Position numbers and translations under genes: made by a program. A stretch of DNA of 64,000 nucleotides, from assembly GCA_922989275.2 (NCBI GenBank), contig OV277862.1:67717832-67781831 (forward strand). The letters run 5' to 3'. This stretch comes from Gari tellinella (Eukaryota; Mollusca; Bivalvia; Cardiida; Psammobiidae). Below, piece after piece: positions 10,056 to 20,171 of this stretch. The notes beneath the pieces were generated by a model that searched no databases, was not told the DNA's origin, and saw only the letters and a list, made by a program, of their open reading frames with translations. The first letter of the stretch is position 1, and each line of letters starts with the position of its first letter.

Positions 10056-10245
10056 ATCATGCGAATGAGTAAATTATCGCAGACCTGCTTCAGCTTAGTC
10101 ACTGTGATACAGCAAAGATGTCACACGCATTATGGGTTAATTTACCTGGGTAAAAAAGTCTTGTAGGTATTAACCTGTCAGTGGTTTGCACACTTGGGCA
10201 AATAATACAGCTACTTTATCAGTGCCACAGCAGCAGAAAAATGTG

Positions 10246-10812
10246 TAAAATAAAACCCCTTTATTACCACCACTAAACTGTGTTCATTATTAGGTGTTTA
10301 AGCCAGGTGGCTGTTTAAAGCAAGGTGACAGTAAAACAGAAAACTCCTTTAAGTGCTTTGTTTTACTTTCAAATTGCTGTACAGCGTTCCCTCTCTACAA
10401 CGGCCCTCCGAACAACGACTCCCTCCTTACAACGACATTCGCCGCTGTTCCCAAGAAAATTATGTTTTATGCTTGCACTGATGCATCATCGTCTACTTAA
10501 AATTGTTGTCTGCTGTTTTTCTTACATAAATGACATTTTGACAGAAAAAAACATAATGACAAATGACAAACAGCTTGAATCCAGATCAGACGCCGCGTAA
10601 CGCGGCGTCTGATCTGGAATCAAGCTGTTTGCAAATGGTAAATAAGTTCCCTCCCTATAACGACTCCCTCAGAAAAACGCGCACAATGTTTGTCTCCCTT
10701 TGGGTGTCGTTGTAGAGAGGGAGCGCTGTATTATTATTATTATATTAGTTTTCACCTGTCTTTTATTCAACCAATTAGTCTCCATTTTAGCCATCAAATC
10801 AAGGTTTAACTG
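10246..10812 (+). mobile_element. E-type MITE hosting an F element
   Basis: The E left part (CACTAAACTGTG, P1-like palindrome at about 10309-10378) is interrupted at a TA by the F element. E resumes at TTTTCACCTGTCTTTTATTC after 10746 and ends near AAGGTTTAACTG. A TTA microsatellite lies at the resumption (about 10729-10746). Confidence 0.65.
10382..10728 (+). mobile_element. F-type element flanked by TA
   Basis: The inverted ends are CAGCGTTCCCTCTCTACAAC and, on the other strand, CAGCGCTCCCTCTCTACAAC, flanked by TA at 10380-10381 and 10729-10730. ACGACTCCCTCC-like motifs recur inside both ends. A perfect P2 palindrome with GCCGCGTAACGCGGC at its apex spans 10567-10631. Confidence 0.85.
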
Positions 10813-11030
10813 TATAATAAAACCACTTGACTACCAACACTTAATAATACTTCTAAATGGTGTAAATGACAGATGACAGCTGAAAGCTTCATGATAGTAA
10901 AACAGAAAGCTCTTTTATGAGCTTTCTGTTTTGCTCTCATTTTGCTTTAAACACTAATGTTTCTTTATAACAACGAAAACTGAACCTCATTAATAGTGGT
11001 TGAATAGAGGGATGTTACTGTATGTGCAGC
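10811..11030 (+). mobile_element. E-type MITE, diverged
   Basis: It starts TGTATAATAAAACCACTTG directly after the previous E copy and ends AGAGGGATGTTACTG before TA. The palindrome arms AAGCTTCATGATAGTAAAAC and TTGCTCTCATTTTGCTT are diverged. Confidence 0.55.
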
Positions 11031-11138
11031 TCTATAACTACAGTATAAGTTGTAATAAACACCACTAACAATAGATCATTGCAGTTATATCTATCTCATG
11101 ACAAGTGGTGTATAATAGATGGCCTGTCTTACAACAGA

Positions 11139-11382
11139 TTAACCCATTATAACAAAACCTGTTTCTTAGGTACTGAAAACAAGTGATCACTTAAAGCAGG
11201 AGGAAAGTAAAGCAGAATCCACCTACTTTCAGCCTGCTTTAAGCTACCATCTGCTATGATAAAGAAAATACTTCTAAGGGGACCTATTTATGACTGTTTC
11301 AACTGGAACTATTAAATTCTCTTCAGTTGAGGAATCAATAATTAAAGGTATAAAAATGTGTATCTGTGAAGTAATGGGTTAA
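11139..11382 (+). mobile_element. A-type MITE with deleted palindrome apex
   Basis: Both TTAA ends and both arms are present, but P1 is shortened to GCAGAATCCACCTACTTTC, so the apex and part of one arm are gone. Confidence 0.75.
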
Positions 11383-11497
11383 ATTGTTTCTGCTTGTTTT
11401 GCGCTTTTTCTTGTCAGTTTTAACAATTAAATCTTAGTATTTTTTGCCATACAAGCAAATGAATTTAGATTCTATTGTATTGTCTGTGATAACATCA

Positions 11498-11645
11498 GGC
11501 TCCGAGGTTATAAAGCGTTTTAGTTGAGTCTGAGTGTGTTCCCAAGCATTTGATTGGCCAGATTTGAGCCAAGGCTCAAATCTGACCAATCAAATGCTTG
11601 GGAACGAGTTTAGACTCAAGTCAAAAGCTTTATAACCTCAGAGCC
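11498..11645. mobile_element. Foldback MITE, almost fully palindromic
   Basis: GGCTCCGAGGTTATAAAGC at the left matches GCTTTATAACCTCAGAGCC at the right. Inner arms (CCAAGCATTTGATTGG, CAGATTTGAGCC) pair almost to the centre at about 11571. Confidence 0.75.
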
Positions 11646-11646
11646 A

Positions 11647-11890
11647 GGCCCGAGGTTATAAAACTTAAAATGAACTCTGTGCTCAAAACTCAGAATTTTT
11701 CTCAGCTCATGAAACTTCAGCAAACATTTTGTATTTAACTAGTATTTGTATACCATATATTTCTATCGTAAAAACGTGTCCAAATCAGGTAACTAAATTC
11801 AGATCAAGCATGTTTTGTAAAAACTATGGCATGTACTAAAAATTGAGTTTTGAGCACAGAGTTCGTTTTAAGTTTTATAACCTCGGGGCC
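11647..11890. mobile_element. Foldback MITE sharing the GAGGTTATAAA end
   Basis: GGCCCGAGGTTATAAAAC and its complement at 11871-11890 are followed inward by TGAACTCTGTGCTCAAAAC pairing with GTTTTGAGCACAGAGTTCG. It abuts the preceding foldback and shares its outer motif, so the two are related families. Confidence 0.75.
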
Positions 11891-12263
11891 TGGGCTCAGT
11901 TCACTGACTACTCAAAGTGAGTATCAAGGGAGATTACTGACTTCTATGATTGCTCCTAGTGGATATCAAGGGAGACAATTGACTGTTATTTGCCATTGAG
12001 TTTACTAATTTACTACAACTTCTATGGTAGGTGTTGTTTTGGTTAACATGGCAAAGGTTAATGTAATGTAAGCTATATAACATGGAAAGCTTTTTATATC
12101 TGAAGTCTGGTACAGTCTTACTGGGCCATCTTGGTATTTTAATCTTTCTTGATGGACAAATTTTACTGAATTTAAAAACAATGTTATCAGTAGAAACTGT
12201 CTTCTCTTTTTGAAAATGCCAAACTAAACAGATGTTAAATATATATATCAACCAATTTGATGT
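11891..12263. other. Unassigned sequence
   Basis: ATCAAGGGAGA occurs twice (about 11924 and 11957). Otherwise nothing was recognised. Confidence 0.4.
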
Positions 12264-12762
12264 CTGATTCTAGTTTTGAAGGCAGGTGGCCACTTAACTC
12301 TTTGAACCCTGGTCACGCATATAAGCGTCCTTTGCAAACAGTGTAACTGTGAGGAGTACACTTGTCATGTGCAAACAGTGAAGACCCAGATCAGAGGGCT
12401 CCTAGGAGCCCTCTGATCAAGGTCTTCACTGTTTGTCTTAATGCCAAACATTGACAAAAACAACTCTTAAAAGTCAGAAATGGACTAGACAAGAATGGAA
12501 ACTGGAATTGTCCATTTAAAGTTTCAAGGAGGAAAGAGTTAAGGCAGGTCAAAGGAAAATCAGAATAAGCCTGAAGATGCATCTTACTTTACGTTCAGAC
12601 TGCTTTAAGCTGTAATCTAATAGGATATAAACATATTCTTAATATTATAATATAATAATAATATTATAACAAATATTCATAACTGTATAAAGTGGAACTA
12701 TTGTCTTCAGTGAAGGAATAATTAACGGCATAAAACTGTGTTTTTATGAAGTAATGGGTTAA
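12264..12762 (+). mobile_element. A-type MITE hosting a C element
   Basis: The short arm (TTCTAGTTTTGAAGGCAGG) stops at the TTAA of CACTTAAAGC, where C is inserted, and resumes at GGCAGGTCAAAGG. The long arm holds an extra AT-rich run (TATTATAATATAATAATAA) and ends at TTAA 12759-12762. Confidence 0.7.
12294..12542 (-). mobile_element. C-type MITE, intact
   Basis: TTAACTCTTTGAACCCTGG opens, and AGGAGGAAAGAGTTAA closes the copy. The P2-type palindrome at about 12370-12435 has GGGCTCCTAGGAGCCC at its apex. Confidence 0.85.
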
Positions 12763-12884
12763 AGTCTTCGCTCTTAAATACTAAAACCAATCCAAGGTGA
12801 ACGTTAAATTTACATGTTTGGCTTTAAGACAAAAAACAGTTCCTATTTTTACTTAAATAGACTAGCAATGCAGAATGATCAATT

Positions 12885-13101
12885 TTAACTCTTTGCAAGC
12901 TAGCGGCAAAATCGTGATTATCTTGGCAAACAGTTTGGATCCTGGTGAGACGCCGCATAATGCGGCGTCTCATCAGGATCCAAACTGTTTGACAATCTGA
13001 CTCTATATTAAAAAGAAATTTTGAAAACTCTATTTTTAGAGCAGAAGCAGACAACAAATATTGTTGCAGACGAAAAAATTACCCAGCATGCAAAGAGTTA
13101 C
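12885..13101 (-). mobile_element. B-type MITE, intact
   Basis: TTAACTCTTTGCAAGCTAGC and CAGCATGCAAAGAGTTA bound a near-perfect P2 at about 12924-12991 (apex GCCGCATAATGCGGC). Confidence 0.85.
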
Positions 13102-13329
13102 GACAGAAAATGCCATGAGGGAGAAAGTTAACACAAGTCTGACCATGCAGGTTAACAGTGCATGATATGCAGTATTTAAAGCAGTAAATTACAGCCAAAG
13201 CACTTTAATTAGCATCTGCACTTTATGTCTTAGGAAAACATGCCATTGCCAAAGCATGCCATTAAATAATGAATAGGTAAGCTCTTAGGAAGTCCATTTC
13301 CAAATTAGATCGTTCTTCAGTGGTTCGTA

Positions 13330-13585
13330 TTTACCTTTTACTCCATAGAAGCACCTTTTAGCATATTTAATTTATTCCTCCACTAAAGAAAATAGTTCCA
13401 ATTTATACAGCCATGAATATGAATCGTCTTTAATAGCTTCTATATTCTAGCAGATGGTCGCTTAAAGCAGACTGAAGGTAAAGCAGAACGCACCTCATGG
13501 TGCATTCTGCTTTACTTTCAACCTAGCTGCTTTAAGTGGTCACCTATCTTCATTACTAGAAATAGGCTATGGAGTAATGGGTTAA
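13330..13585 (-). mobile_element. A-type MITE
   Basis: Long arm, P1 (about 13461-13535, with an inserted AGCT in the right arm) and short arm are present. It ends at TTAA 13582-13585, which also starts the next A copy. Confidence 0.78.
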
Positions 13586-13836
13586 CTTTTTACTTCCTAT
13601 CCAGTTTCTTGTTTTGAGGACGGGTAATTAACTACTTAAAGCAGACTGAAAGTAAAGCAGAATTTGCCTTAAAGCTCATTTTGCTTTACTTTCAGCCTAC
13701 TTTAAGCTCTCGTCTAGTAGGATATACAAACTATTTCTTATGATACATATTCGTGACGGTATAAAATAGAATAACTTTCTTTAGTAGAGGAATAAATGAA
13801 AGGCTTAAAAATGTGTATCTATTGAGTAAAGGGTAA
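13582..13836 (+). mobile_element. A-type MITE sharing a TTAA with its neighbour
   Basis: The copy lies tail to tail with the preceding one. P1 is at about 13636-13705. The right terminus is decayed to GAGTAAAGGGTAA. Confidence 0.75.
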
Positions 13837-13950
13837 ATGCTGGGCAAAAGCTATGCAGAAAGCTCCCAAGTAGGAGTTTTTTTGCATTACTTTTTTATTT
13901 GTCCTGAATTAAGAAATAAACTATTTTTAGAGATCTCAAGCCTTATAATT

Positions 13951-15368
13951 CAGGGCTCCAGATAAGGGTAGTTTTTAAACAAGAGGGCCTGAAGGCCCTG
14001 ATATCGCTCACCATTTGTAATGAAGCCTGATAGCTTTACCTTTGCATTTCACCTCTTTTATTCTAAATCCATTCAAGTTTGTCCACCTACTGTAGTATAG
14101 TAGAGTACATCAAAGGCAGATAACTAAAGCCTAAACAATACTGAAATGAAGCCTTTTTCTAGCATTTCAAAGTATATCAAGGGCAAGTAACTATTGCCAC
14201 AATGATTACATTTCAACAATAATTGCACACCTTCCAGAACGTATAGCTACATCCTTTGTGTACAAGTATAATAAAAATCCATTGAAAACTGTAGTTGCAA
14301 GACTGTAAACGCTGTAAAATATGGCATTTTCAGCAATTCAAAGGTAGATATCTCTTGATCTATTTGTCCGATTCCAACCATAATCACCCTTTTTCGAACT
14401 CTTATGGTCATATACAATCTGGGCAAGTTTGAGAGAGCTTGGATAAATATTGTGACCTCTAGAGCGTAAACACTGTTAAATATATCATTTTCAGCAATTC
14501 AAAGGTAGATAACTTTTGACCTATTGATCCGATTACAACCATAATAAAACTCATTCTTAGTCTTATGGTAATATACAATCTGAGTAAGTTTGAGAAAGAT
14601 TGGATAAAATGTGTGACCTCTAGAGTGTAAACATCGTTACATATGGCATTTTCAGCAATTCAAAGGTAGATAACTCTCGACCTATAAGTCTGATTTCAAC
14701 CATAATCAAACTCATCTGAACTCTTATAGTCATTTACAATCTGAGCAGGTTTGAGATAGATTGGATAAAAATTGTGGCCTCTAGAGTGTAAACACTGTTA
14801 AATATGGCAATTTCAGCAATTTAAAGGTAAATAACTCTTGATCTATTTGTCCGATTTCAACCAAAATCGAACTCATACGAACTCTTATGGTCATATACAA
14901 TCTGGGCAAGTTTTAGAAAGATTAGATACATACTGTGGCCTCTAGAGTGTAAACACCGTTAAATATAGCATTTTCAGCAGTTCAAAGGTATATAACTCAT
15001 GACCTATTTGTGCTATTTCAACCATAATCGAACTCATTCGAACTCTTATGGCAATATACCATCTGAGCAAGTTTGAAAAAGATTGGATAAATATTGTGGC
15101 CTCTAGAGTGTAAACACTAAAATTGTTGACGCCGGACGACGCACGACGGACGCCGGACATTCAAGGATTGCAAAAGCTCACCCTGAGCTAGCTCAGGTGA
15201 GCTAAAAACTAAAATCTTTATTTTTGCATTAAACCCTATGGTGTTACTACTCATTAGAATCGTCTCATCGAGACGATTCTAACGAGTAGTAACACCATAG
15301 GGTTGGTGTTTAATTGAGTGAGAAAATATTGATTTTGTTCAGTAAACTCCTTTTTATCTGGAGCCCTG
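13951..15368. mobile_element. D-type MITE split by a pearl-like element
   Basis: CAGGGCTCCAGATAAGGGTAG is followed by the G element at 13979. After it the D copy resumes at AAAACTAAAATC (about 15208), shows the palindrome GTCTCATCGAGAC and ends TTATCTGGAGCCCTG. No clean 8-bp duplication was seen. Confidence 0.7.
13979..15207 (+). mobile_element. G element (pearl/HINE-like), 161-bp repeat type
   Basis: The 5' end ACAAGAGGGCCTGAAGGCCC is a small hairpin followed by TATCGCTCACC. The 3' end is AGCTCACCCTGAGCTAGC with its complement, ending GTGAGCTAAAAA. About five tandem units of 160-161 bp are marked by TAGAGTGTAAAC near 14460, 14621, 14782, 14942 and 15103. A GACGGACGCCGGAC run precedes the 3' hairpin. 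This order (core repeats, GACG microsatellite, palindromic end) is that described for bivalve pearl elements. No open frame of note. Confidence 0.75.
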
Positions 15369-15433
15369 TAATTTATCCATTGGCAGCTGAATAGATATAC
15401 ACAAAGTATGTTTGTACTGAGGTAAGAACATAA

Positions 15434-15817
15434 TTAACTGTTTGCATGCTGGGTAATTTTTTTCGGCTGCAACATTTTGTCGTCTGCTACTGTTCTAAAA
15501 AAAATAATTTTAAATTTCTTTTCAAAACTGGGTTAGTGTTTGCACAGATAATCAAGGTGTTAAGCATTAGGCTTTACAATGCTGAACTTTTTAAGATAAC
15601 GATTCAACTGATGCAAATAATGTCCATTTAAATTTGAAAAATTAAGGCTGTTTCCAATAATATTTAAGTAACATCTAAAATGAGTAGAAACAGTGTAGAA
15701 CATGATCCAGAGGTTCCTTAATCTAGTTATGCGGCATCTCATCTGGATCCAAACTGTTTGCAATGGTAATCACTGTGACACATTCATGTATCAGCTGCTA
15801 GCTTGGTACAGAGGTAA
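15434..15817 (+). mobile_element. B-type MITE with an insertion in the left P2 arm
   Basis: TTAACTGTTTGCATGCTGGG opens the copy. The left palindrome arm is replaced from about 15545 to 15725 by unrelated sequence, and the right arm (CATCTGGATCCAAACTG) and diverged terminus follow. Confidence 0.6.
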
Positions 15818-15903
15818 CCAATATTAGAAGCAGGTGTTTCTAATCATATTAAATGGATATAAACTGGGATATAATTTGTTTCTGATATGTTGGGATATCG
15901 AGG

Positions 15904-16095
15904 CAGGGCTCCAGATAAGGGGGAGTATTCTGAACAAATCAAACATTTTCTCACTCATACAGCACAAAATCCTATGGTGTTACTACTCATTAGAATCGTC
16001 TCTTCGAGACGATTCTAATGAGTAGTGACACCATAGGGTTTAATGCAGAAATAAAGATTTTAGTTTTTGAAAAACTCCCCTTATCTGGAGCTCTG
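15904..16095. mobile_element. D-type hAT-like MITE
   Basis: CAGGGCTCCAGATAAGGGG and CCCCTTATCTGGAGCTCTG are the ends. The palindrome around GTCTCTTCGAGAC is nearly perfect over ACTACTCATTAGAATC. No target duplication remains. Confidence 0.8.
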
Positions 16096-16468
16096 ATCCG
16101 TTGCATAATTGTCAAGTCTGACAGAGCAACGTATCAACATAGATCTAGGTACAAAAATGTAGGAGATAATGCAGATCACGTGATGAAAGGTTTGAGTATT
16201 TATTCTGAATAGTTTTATCTTCACCCTTGGAGGAGAGATTTCAAATGTCTGGTTGTCTGAAATGAGTTTTCATCACCGGAAACCCAATCTAAATATTTGT
16301 ACTTGAATACCATAGGAAATTGAAAGCCCAGCAAACTTCTTAAAGTTTTGTTAATACAAGGGCACTAAGGCAGTTGTTGTTCAATAATTATGTCTTGCTG
16401 ATGGCAAGATGACTGATGAAAATGCTCGCTGTCATACAATCAACCTTCACTTGTAGGATGTGGTAATT
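16096..16468. other. Unassigned sequence
   Basis: No repeat family or gene was recognised here. Confidence 0.4.
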
Positions 16469-16700
16469 AACAAGAGCACCGCATGCGGGTGCCAACACTC
16501 TGCTGGTTTTGAAGATCAGTGAAAAGGTCCATGGTTAAAGTCAAAGTCAACTTGGTAAAAAATTTATTTGCATGCATGAAAGTTAAAGTGAAATGAAAGT
16601 TGTAGATGAACAATTGAAGAAGTTATGGCCAAAGTTAAACTTTCGGAGGACAAAAATGACAATGACATGAACCTCGGAATGACAACAATAATTTTTAACA
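16469..16700 (+). mobile_element. Possible pearl-like element fragment
   Basis: AACAAGAGCACCGCATGCGG resembles the hairpin 5' ends of the G elements (compare 42346). The body contains purine-rich AAAGTCAAAGTCAAC and AGTTAAAGTGAAATG motifs. No 3' hairpin follows. Confidence 0.4.
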
Positions 16701-16740
16701 CTTTATTTTTCTTAAAAATTTAGATGCCCTAAAAACAGAG

Positions 16741-16872
16741 ACATTCTTTAATTCACCTTTAATTTATTCCTTGACTAGAGAACATACATGTAGTTCTACT
16801 TTATGCAGTCATAAAATGTACACCATGGATAAGAAATATTCCGTGTATCCAAGCAGATGGAAGCTAACAGAT
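16741..16872 (-). mobile_element. A-type MITE long-arm fragment
   Basis: CACCTTTAATTTATTCCTTG to AGCAGATGGAAGCTAAC is the A long arm. The palindrome is absent. Confidence 0.55.
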
Positions 16873-16884
16873 GGCTGTTAAGTG

Positions 16885-17115
16885 TTTAACGCCTGTTTCT
16901 AGAATTGAAGATAGGAGACTGCTTAAAGCACATTGAAAGAAAAGCAGAATACTCCTTTACTTTAAGCCTGCTTTAAGCTACCGTCTGCTAGAATATAGAA
17001 ATTATTTCTTATAATGCACAATTATTAATGACTGTATAAATTTTCTTCACTGTTTTCTTCAGTGGAGATTTAAATTAAAAGCGTAAAAATGAGTATCTAC
17101 GGAGTAAAGGGTTAA
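16885..17115 (+). mobile_element. A-type MITE with shortened palindrome
   Basis: TTAACGCCTGTTTCTAG opens a copy whose terminus has lost CCATTACCCCATA. P1 is reduced around AATACTCC. The copy closes at TTAA 17112-17115. Confidence 0.7.
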
Positions 17116-17320
17116 AGAAAGATGAAAGTAAAGCAGGGGAACTTTTATCCTGATCTAGATGGTAGAGATGCCACATGGCATTATGCAGAGGAAAAGGTAA
17201 AGGCAATTTTCTAAGGTGTTTACATGGAATGAAGAAAAACAGTTGTTAGTAAAAACCTTAATAGAAACAGGCAAATTCCATTTCAGTCCAGAATTTTTAG
17301 GAAATCAGATACAATAAGTG

Positions 17321-17524
17321 TAACTCTTTGCCTGCTGATTCTGACTTACAAACAGTTTGGATCTCGATCAGATGCCGTGTAACGCGGCATCTGATCGGGA
17401 TCCGAACTGTTTGACACTCGTTTTTACATTTCTTTACTTGAACAATTATATGAATGATCTAAACTTAAGAAATAAGACAACAATTTCAGAGCTAAAGATC
17501 CCAGCCAGACAAGGATTAACATGC
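17321..17524 (-). mobile_element. B''-type TTAA element
   Basis: GTAACTCTTTGCCTGCTGATT and the right end CCAGACAAGGATTAA enclose a clean P2 (17351-17416; apex GCCGTGTAACGCGGC; arms TTTGGATCTCGATC and GATCGGGATCCGAAC). The flanks resemble 30892-31110 rather than standard B. Confidence 0.65.
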
Positions 17525-17679
17525 AACCACTGCAAGGAATGAAAGTATTAACACATGATTTATTTATTCCAAAAGATAATTAGTGGATGGTATCCTAGGT
17601 ATATCTTGATGGTCATGGTGAGATAAAAGTCAAAACATCTAACAATTGATTTTGTTTTTTCTCTCTCTAGTGCATGTTT

Positions 17680-17848
17680 TTACTCTTTGCATGCTGGGCA
17701 ATTTTTTCGTCTGGTACAAATTGTTGTCTAGGATATAGATAATATTTCTTACGGTACATTTTCATGATTTTATAAATAAGAACTATTTTCTTAAGTGGAG
17801 GAATAAATCAAATGTGCTAAAAGGCGCTCTATGGGGGAAAAGGGTTAA
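17680..17848 (+). mobile_element. B-left / A2-right fusion element
   Basis: TACTCTTTGCATGCTGGGCA to AATTGTTGTC is the B left arm. It then joins AGGATATAGATAATATTTC of the A long arm, which runs to the A2 terminus GGGGAAAAGGGTTAA. Both palindromes are missing. Confidence 0.65.
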
Positions 17849-17995
17849 GAAGGTAGGTATCCAAAGGTGCCTTGATCCCATTGTTGAAAATTATAGCCAA
17901 GATGAACATTACAAACAGGCTGATGAACAGACACCTTACTTCCCATCGCCCCATTCTTCAATCTTTAACACATTCAAACCTAGCGACTAGTCTTT

Positions 17996-18188
17996 CAGAG
18001 CACCAGATAAGGGTAGTTTTTCAAAAGCTAAAATCTTTATTTCTGAATTAAACCCATTGGTGTCACTACTCATTAGAATCGTCTCGAAGAGACGATTCTA
18101 ATGAGTAGTAACACCATAGGATTTGGTGCTGAAATGAGTGAGAAAATGTTTGATTTGTTGAAATAACTACCTCTTATCTGGAGCCCTG
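17996..18188. mobile_element. D-type hAT-like MITE
   Basis: CAGAGCACCAGATAAGGG and CTTATCTGGAGCCCTG are the ends, and GTCTCGAAGAGAC is the palindrome core. GTCTTT on both sides may be a worn target duplication. Confidence 0.75.
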
Positions 18189-18189
18189 G

Positions 18190-18385
18190 TCTTTTACAAA
18201 CAGTGTACCTGTGAGGATTACGTTTATCCCATGCAAACCGTGTATACCCAGATCAGAGGGCTCCTTAAGGACACGGTTTGTCATTTTGAAATATAGTTAA
18301 AATCACCCCTAAATAGTCAATATTGGACAAGACATATTTTGAACATGGAATTGTCAATTAAAAGTTTCAGGGGTGAATGAGTTAA
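18190..18385 (-). mobile_element. C-type MITE, partly deleted
   Basis: CAAACAGTGTACCTGTGAGG and GGGGTGAATGAGTTAA are C landmarks. Most of the right palindrome arm after GGGCTCCTTAAGG is deleted, and the left terminus is missing beside the D copy. Confidence 0.65.
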
Positions 18386-18518
18386 GAAACATTAAAACTA
18401 AATGAAAGCATATGACAAACACTGCATAATTTGCCCCTATAATCCTGCTGTAATACTGTTTGTCTATTAAATAACTGCCATCTTCAATTTCAAGCTGTTA
18501 AATTTGTCGTTTAACAAA

Positions 18519-18590
18519 TTACTCCATAGATACCCATTTTAAACACCTCTAATTAATTCCTCCATTGAAGAAAATAGTAATTTAAGTAGA
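18519..18590 (-). mobile_element. A-type long-arm fragment
   Basis: AATTACTCCATAGATACCCA through ATTGAAGAAAATAG matches the start of an A long arm. Confidence 0.5.
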
Positions 18591-18631
18591 GGTGCCCTAA
18601 TATGCTTCTATTGAGGACAATTGTTAAAGAG

Positions 18632-18690
18632 CACTTAGTGCAGTGCATGAAATCTAAGTGCAGTGAAATTTTAGTGCAGTGAAATCTTTC
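18632..18690. repeat. Short direct repeat TAGTGCAGTG
   Basis: Four imperfect copies of (T/A)AGTGCAGTGAAAT lie in about 60 bp. Confidence 0.6.
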
Positions 18691-18930
18691 TTAACCCATT
18701 ACCTTATAAATATGCCTTTTTACGCCTTTAATCTATTCCTGCACTGTAGAAAATAGTTTCAATTTATACAGTTATAATTATGTATAAGAACTATTTTCTA
18801 TGAATTCCAGATGGTAGCTTAAAGCAGGCTGAAAGTAAAGCAGAATGTGCTTTGAGGCACATTCTGCTTTACTTTAAACCTGCTTTAAGCGGTCACCTAT
18901 TTTCAAAACTAGAAACAGGCTATGGGGTAA
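18691..18930 (-). mobile_element. A-type MITE
   Basis: TTAACCCATTACCTTATAAA opens. P1 is at about 18818-18890 (apex TTTGAGG). The right end stops at GGGGTAA where an E copy begins. Confidence 0.78.
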
Positions 18931-18931
18931 C

Positions 18932-19127
18932 TGTACACTAAAGAAACAGAATTTTTGGTCTTTAAACTAGCTGGTACCAGGTGGCTGCTTACTGCAGGAT
19001 AAAAGTAAGACAGAAATGTTCAACTGGGACCTTTCTTTTACCTTGAAATAAGTAGTCATTGGTCTTTTGTGGTCAAAAAACGTTTACCTTCTTTTCCAAA
19101 AAGTGTCTGCTTTAGAGAGTTTTACTG
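18932..19127 (+). mobile_element. E-type MITE, diverged
   Basis: TACACTAAAGAAACAG and TTAGAGAGTTTTACTG are the worn ends. The palindrome arms (ATAAAAGTAAGACAGAAATG and CTTTCTTTTACCTTG) are imperfect. Confidence 0.5.
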
Positions 19128-19329
19128 TAGTCTAAATGATGATTACACATTTCTTAAGAGTATTGAATCTTGATTCTGGTGTAATTACAAGTGAAACTTA
19201 GATTAAACCAAACCTTTAACAATACACAAGTTTACAGCGAAATCATATTGATGTTTTCTAATGTAAGCAAGATCATAATTAATCATATTGTAAGTCACTA
19301 AATGTAGTACACTATTCAGTCAAATTTGT
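19128..19329. other. Unassigned AT-rich sequence
   Basis: No repeat terminus or coding signal was recognised. Confidence 0.4.
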
Positions 19330-19440
19330 TAAAACCCTTACTTATATGCACCATAAGAAATATATACTTTATATCCTAGCAAATGGTTACAAAACATAAA
19401 GCAGGCTGAAAGTAAAGCCGATACTGTTTTTTATCCTGTA
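19330..19440 (-). mobile_element. A-type MITE fragment
   Basis: ATATGCACCATAAGAAATAT to GCAGGCTGAAAGTAAAGC covers the end of the long arm and the left palindrome arm only. Confidence 0.5.
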
Positions 19441-19617
19441 TTAAATTAATGCCAATTATTTACCAACACACTAATTGATGTTCCCGTTTAACGCCGCTAT
19501 TGCAACAACAGAGACAATATGCTTTTTTGTACTACAGTTCTAATATTTCGAAATCTGTGATCAATAATCTAATTGGGCCATTTTACATGCCAAACAATAG
19601 AATGATGTTGAATGGCC

Positions 19618-19866
19618 TTAAACCCATTACCCCATAGTCTTTTTCCGGTATTAAAGATAAGTGACCACTTAAAGCAGGTTGAAAGTAAAGCAGAATGTGC
19701 ATTTAGGCACATTCTGCTTTACTTTCATTCTGCTTGGAGCCACTATCTGCTAGGATGTAGAAAATATTTCTTATGATACATATTCATGAATGTATTAAGT
19801 GGTATTATTTTATCCAGTGAAGTTATAATTTAAAGGCATAAGAAAGCCTATTAATGGTTTACTCAT
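19618..19866 (+). mobile_element. A-type MITE
   Basis: Short arm, P1 (about 19667-19735, apex GCATTTAGGC) and long arm are complete. One extra A follows the first TTAA, and the right terminus is worn (AATGGTTTACTC). Confidence 0.78.
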
Positions 19867-20084
19867 TTTATGCGGGATACACTTTTAGGTGTACCTCTAG
19901 GCAAACAGTTTTGATCTCAGATCAGGCCCCACATTGTGGGGCCTGATCTGAGATCAAAACTGTTTGCAGCAAAGTCAATATTCTATCAGAAACTGCTAAA
20001 ATCTTTGCAAATATTTGAGTTGTACCCGCTGCAGAGGACATTTTAAAATGGCCGCCAAATATTACCCAGCATACAATGGGTTAA
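19857..20084 (-). mobile_element. B-related TTAA element with a distinct P2
   Basis: It ends CCCAGCATACAATGGGTTAA. The palindrome (about 19902-19967) pairs perfectly, with arms CAAACAGTTTTGATCTCAGA and GGGGCCTGATCTGAGATC and apex CCACATTGTGG. It is a separate subfamily seen once here. Confidence 0.65.
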
Positions 20085-20171
20085 ACAAAAATAGCACTCT
20101 TATTGTAAACATCTATCTTTATCTTCACACATGTATCAACTGGTTTTCAGTCTCTGTAACTCTTTGAACGC

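Noticed and set aside
10567..10631. Perfect GC-rich hairpin as a Rho-independent terminator or a microRNA gene
   Set aside because: It lacks a downstream T-run and belongs to a multicopy transposon core. A small-RNA role cannot be excluded but is not shown by sequence.
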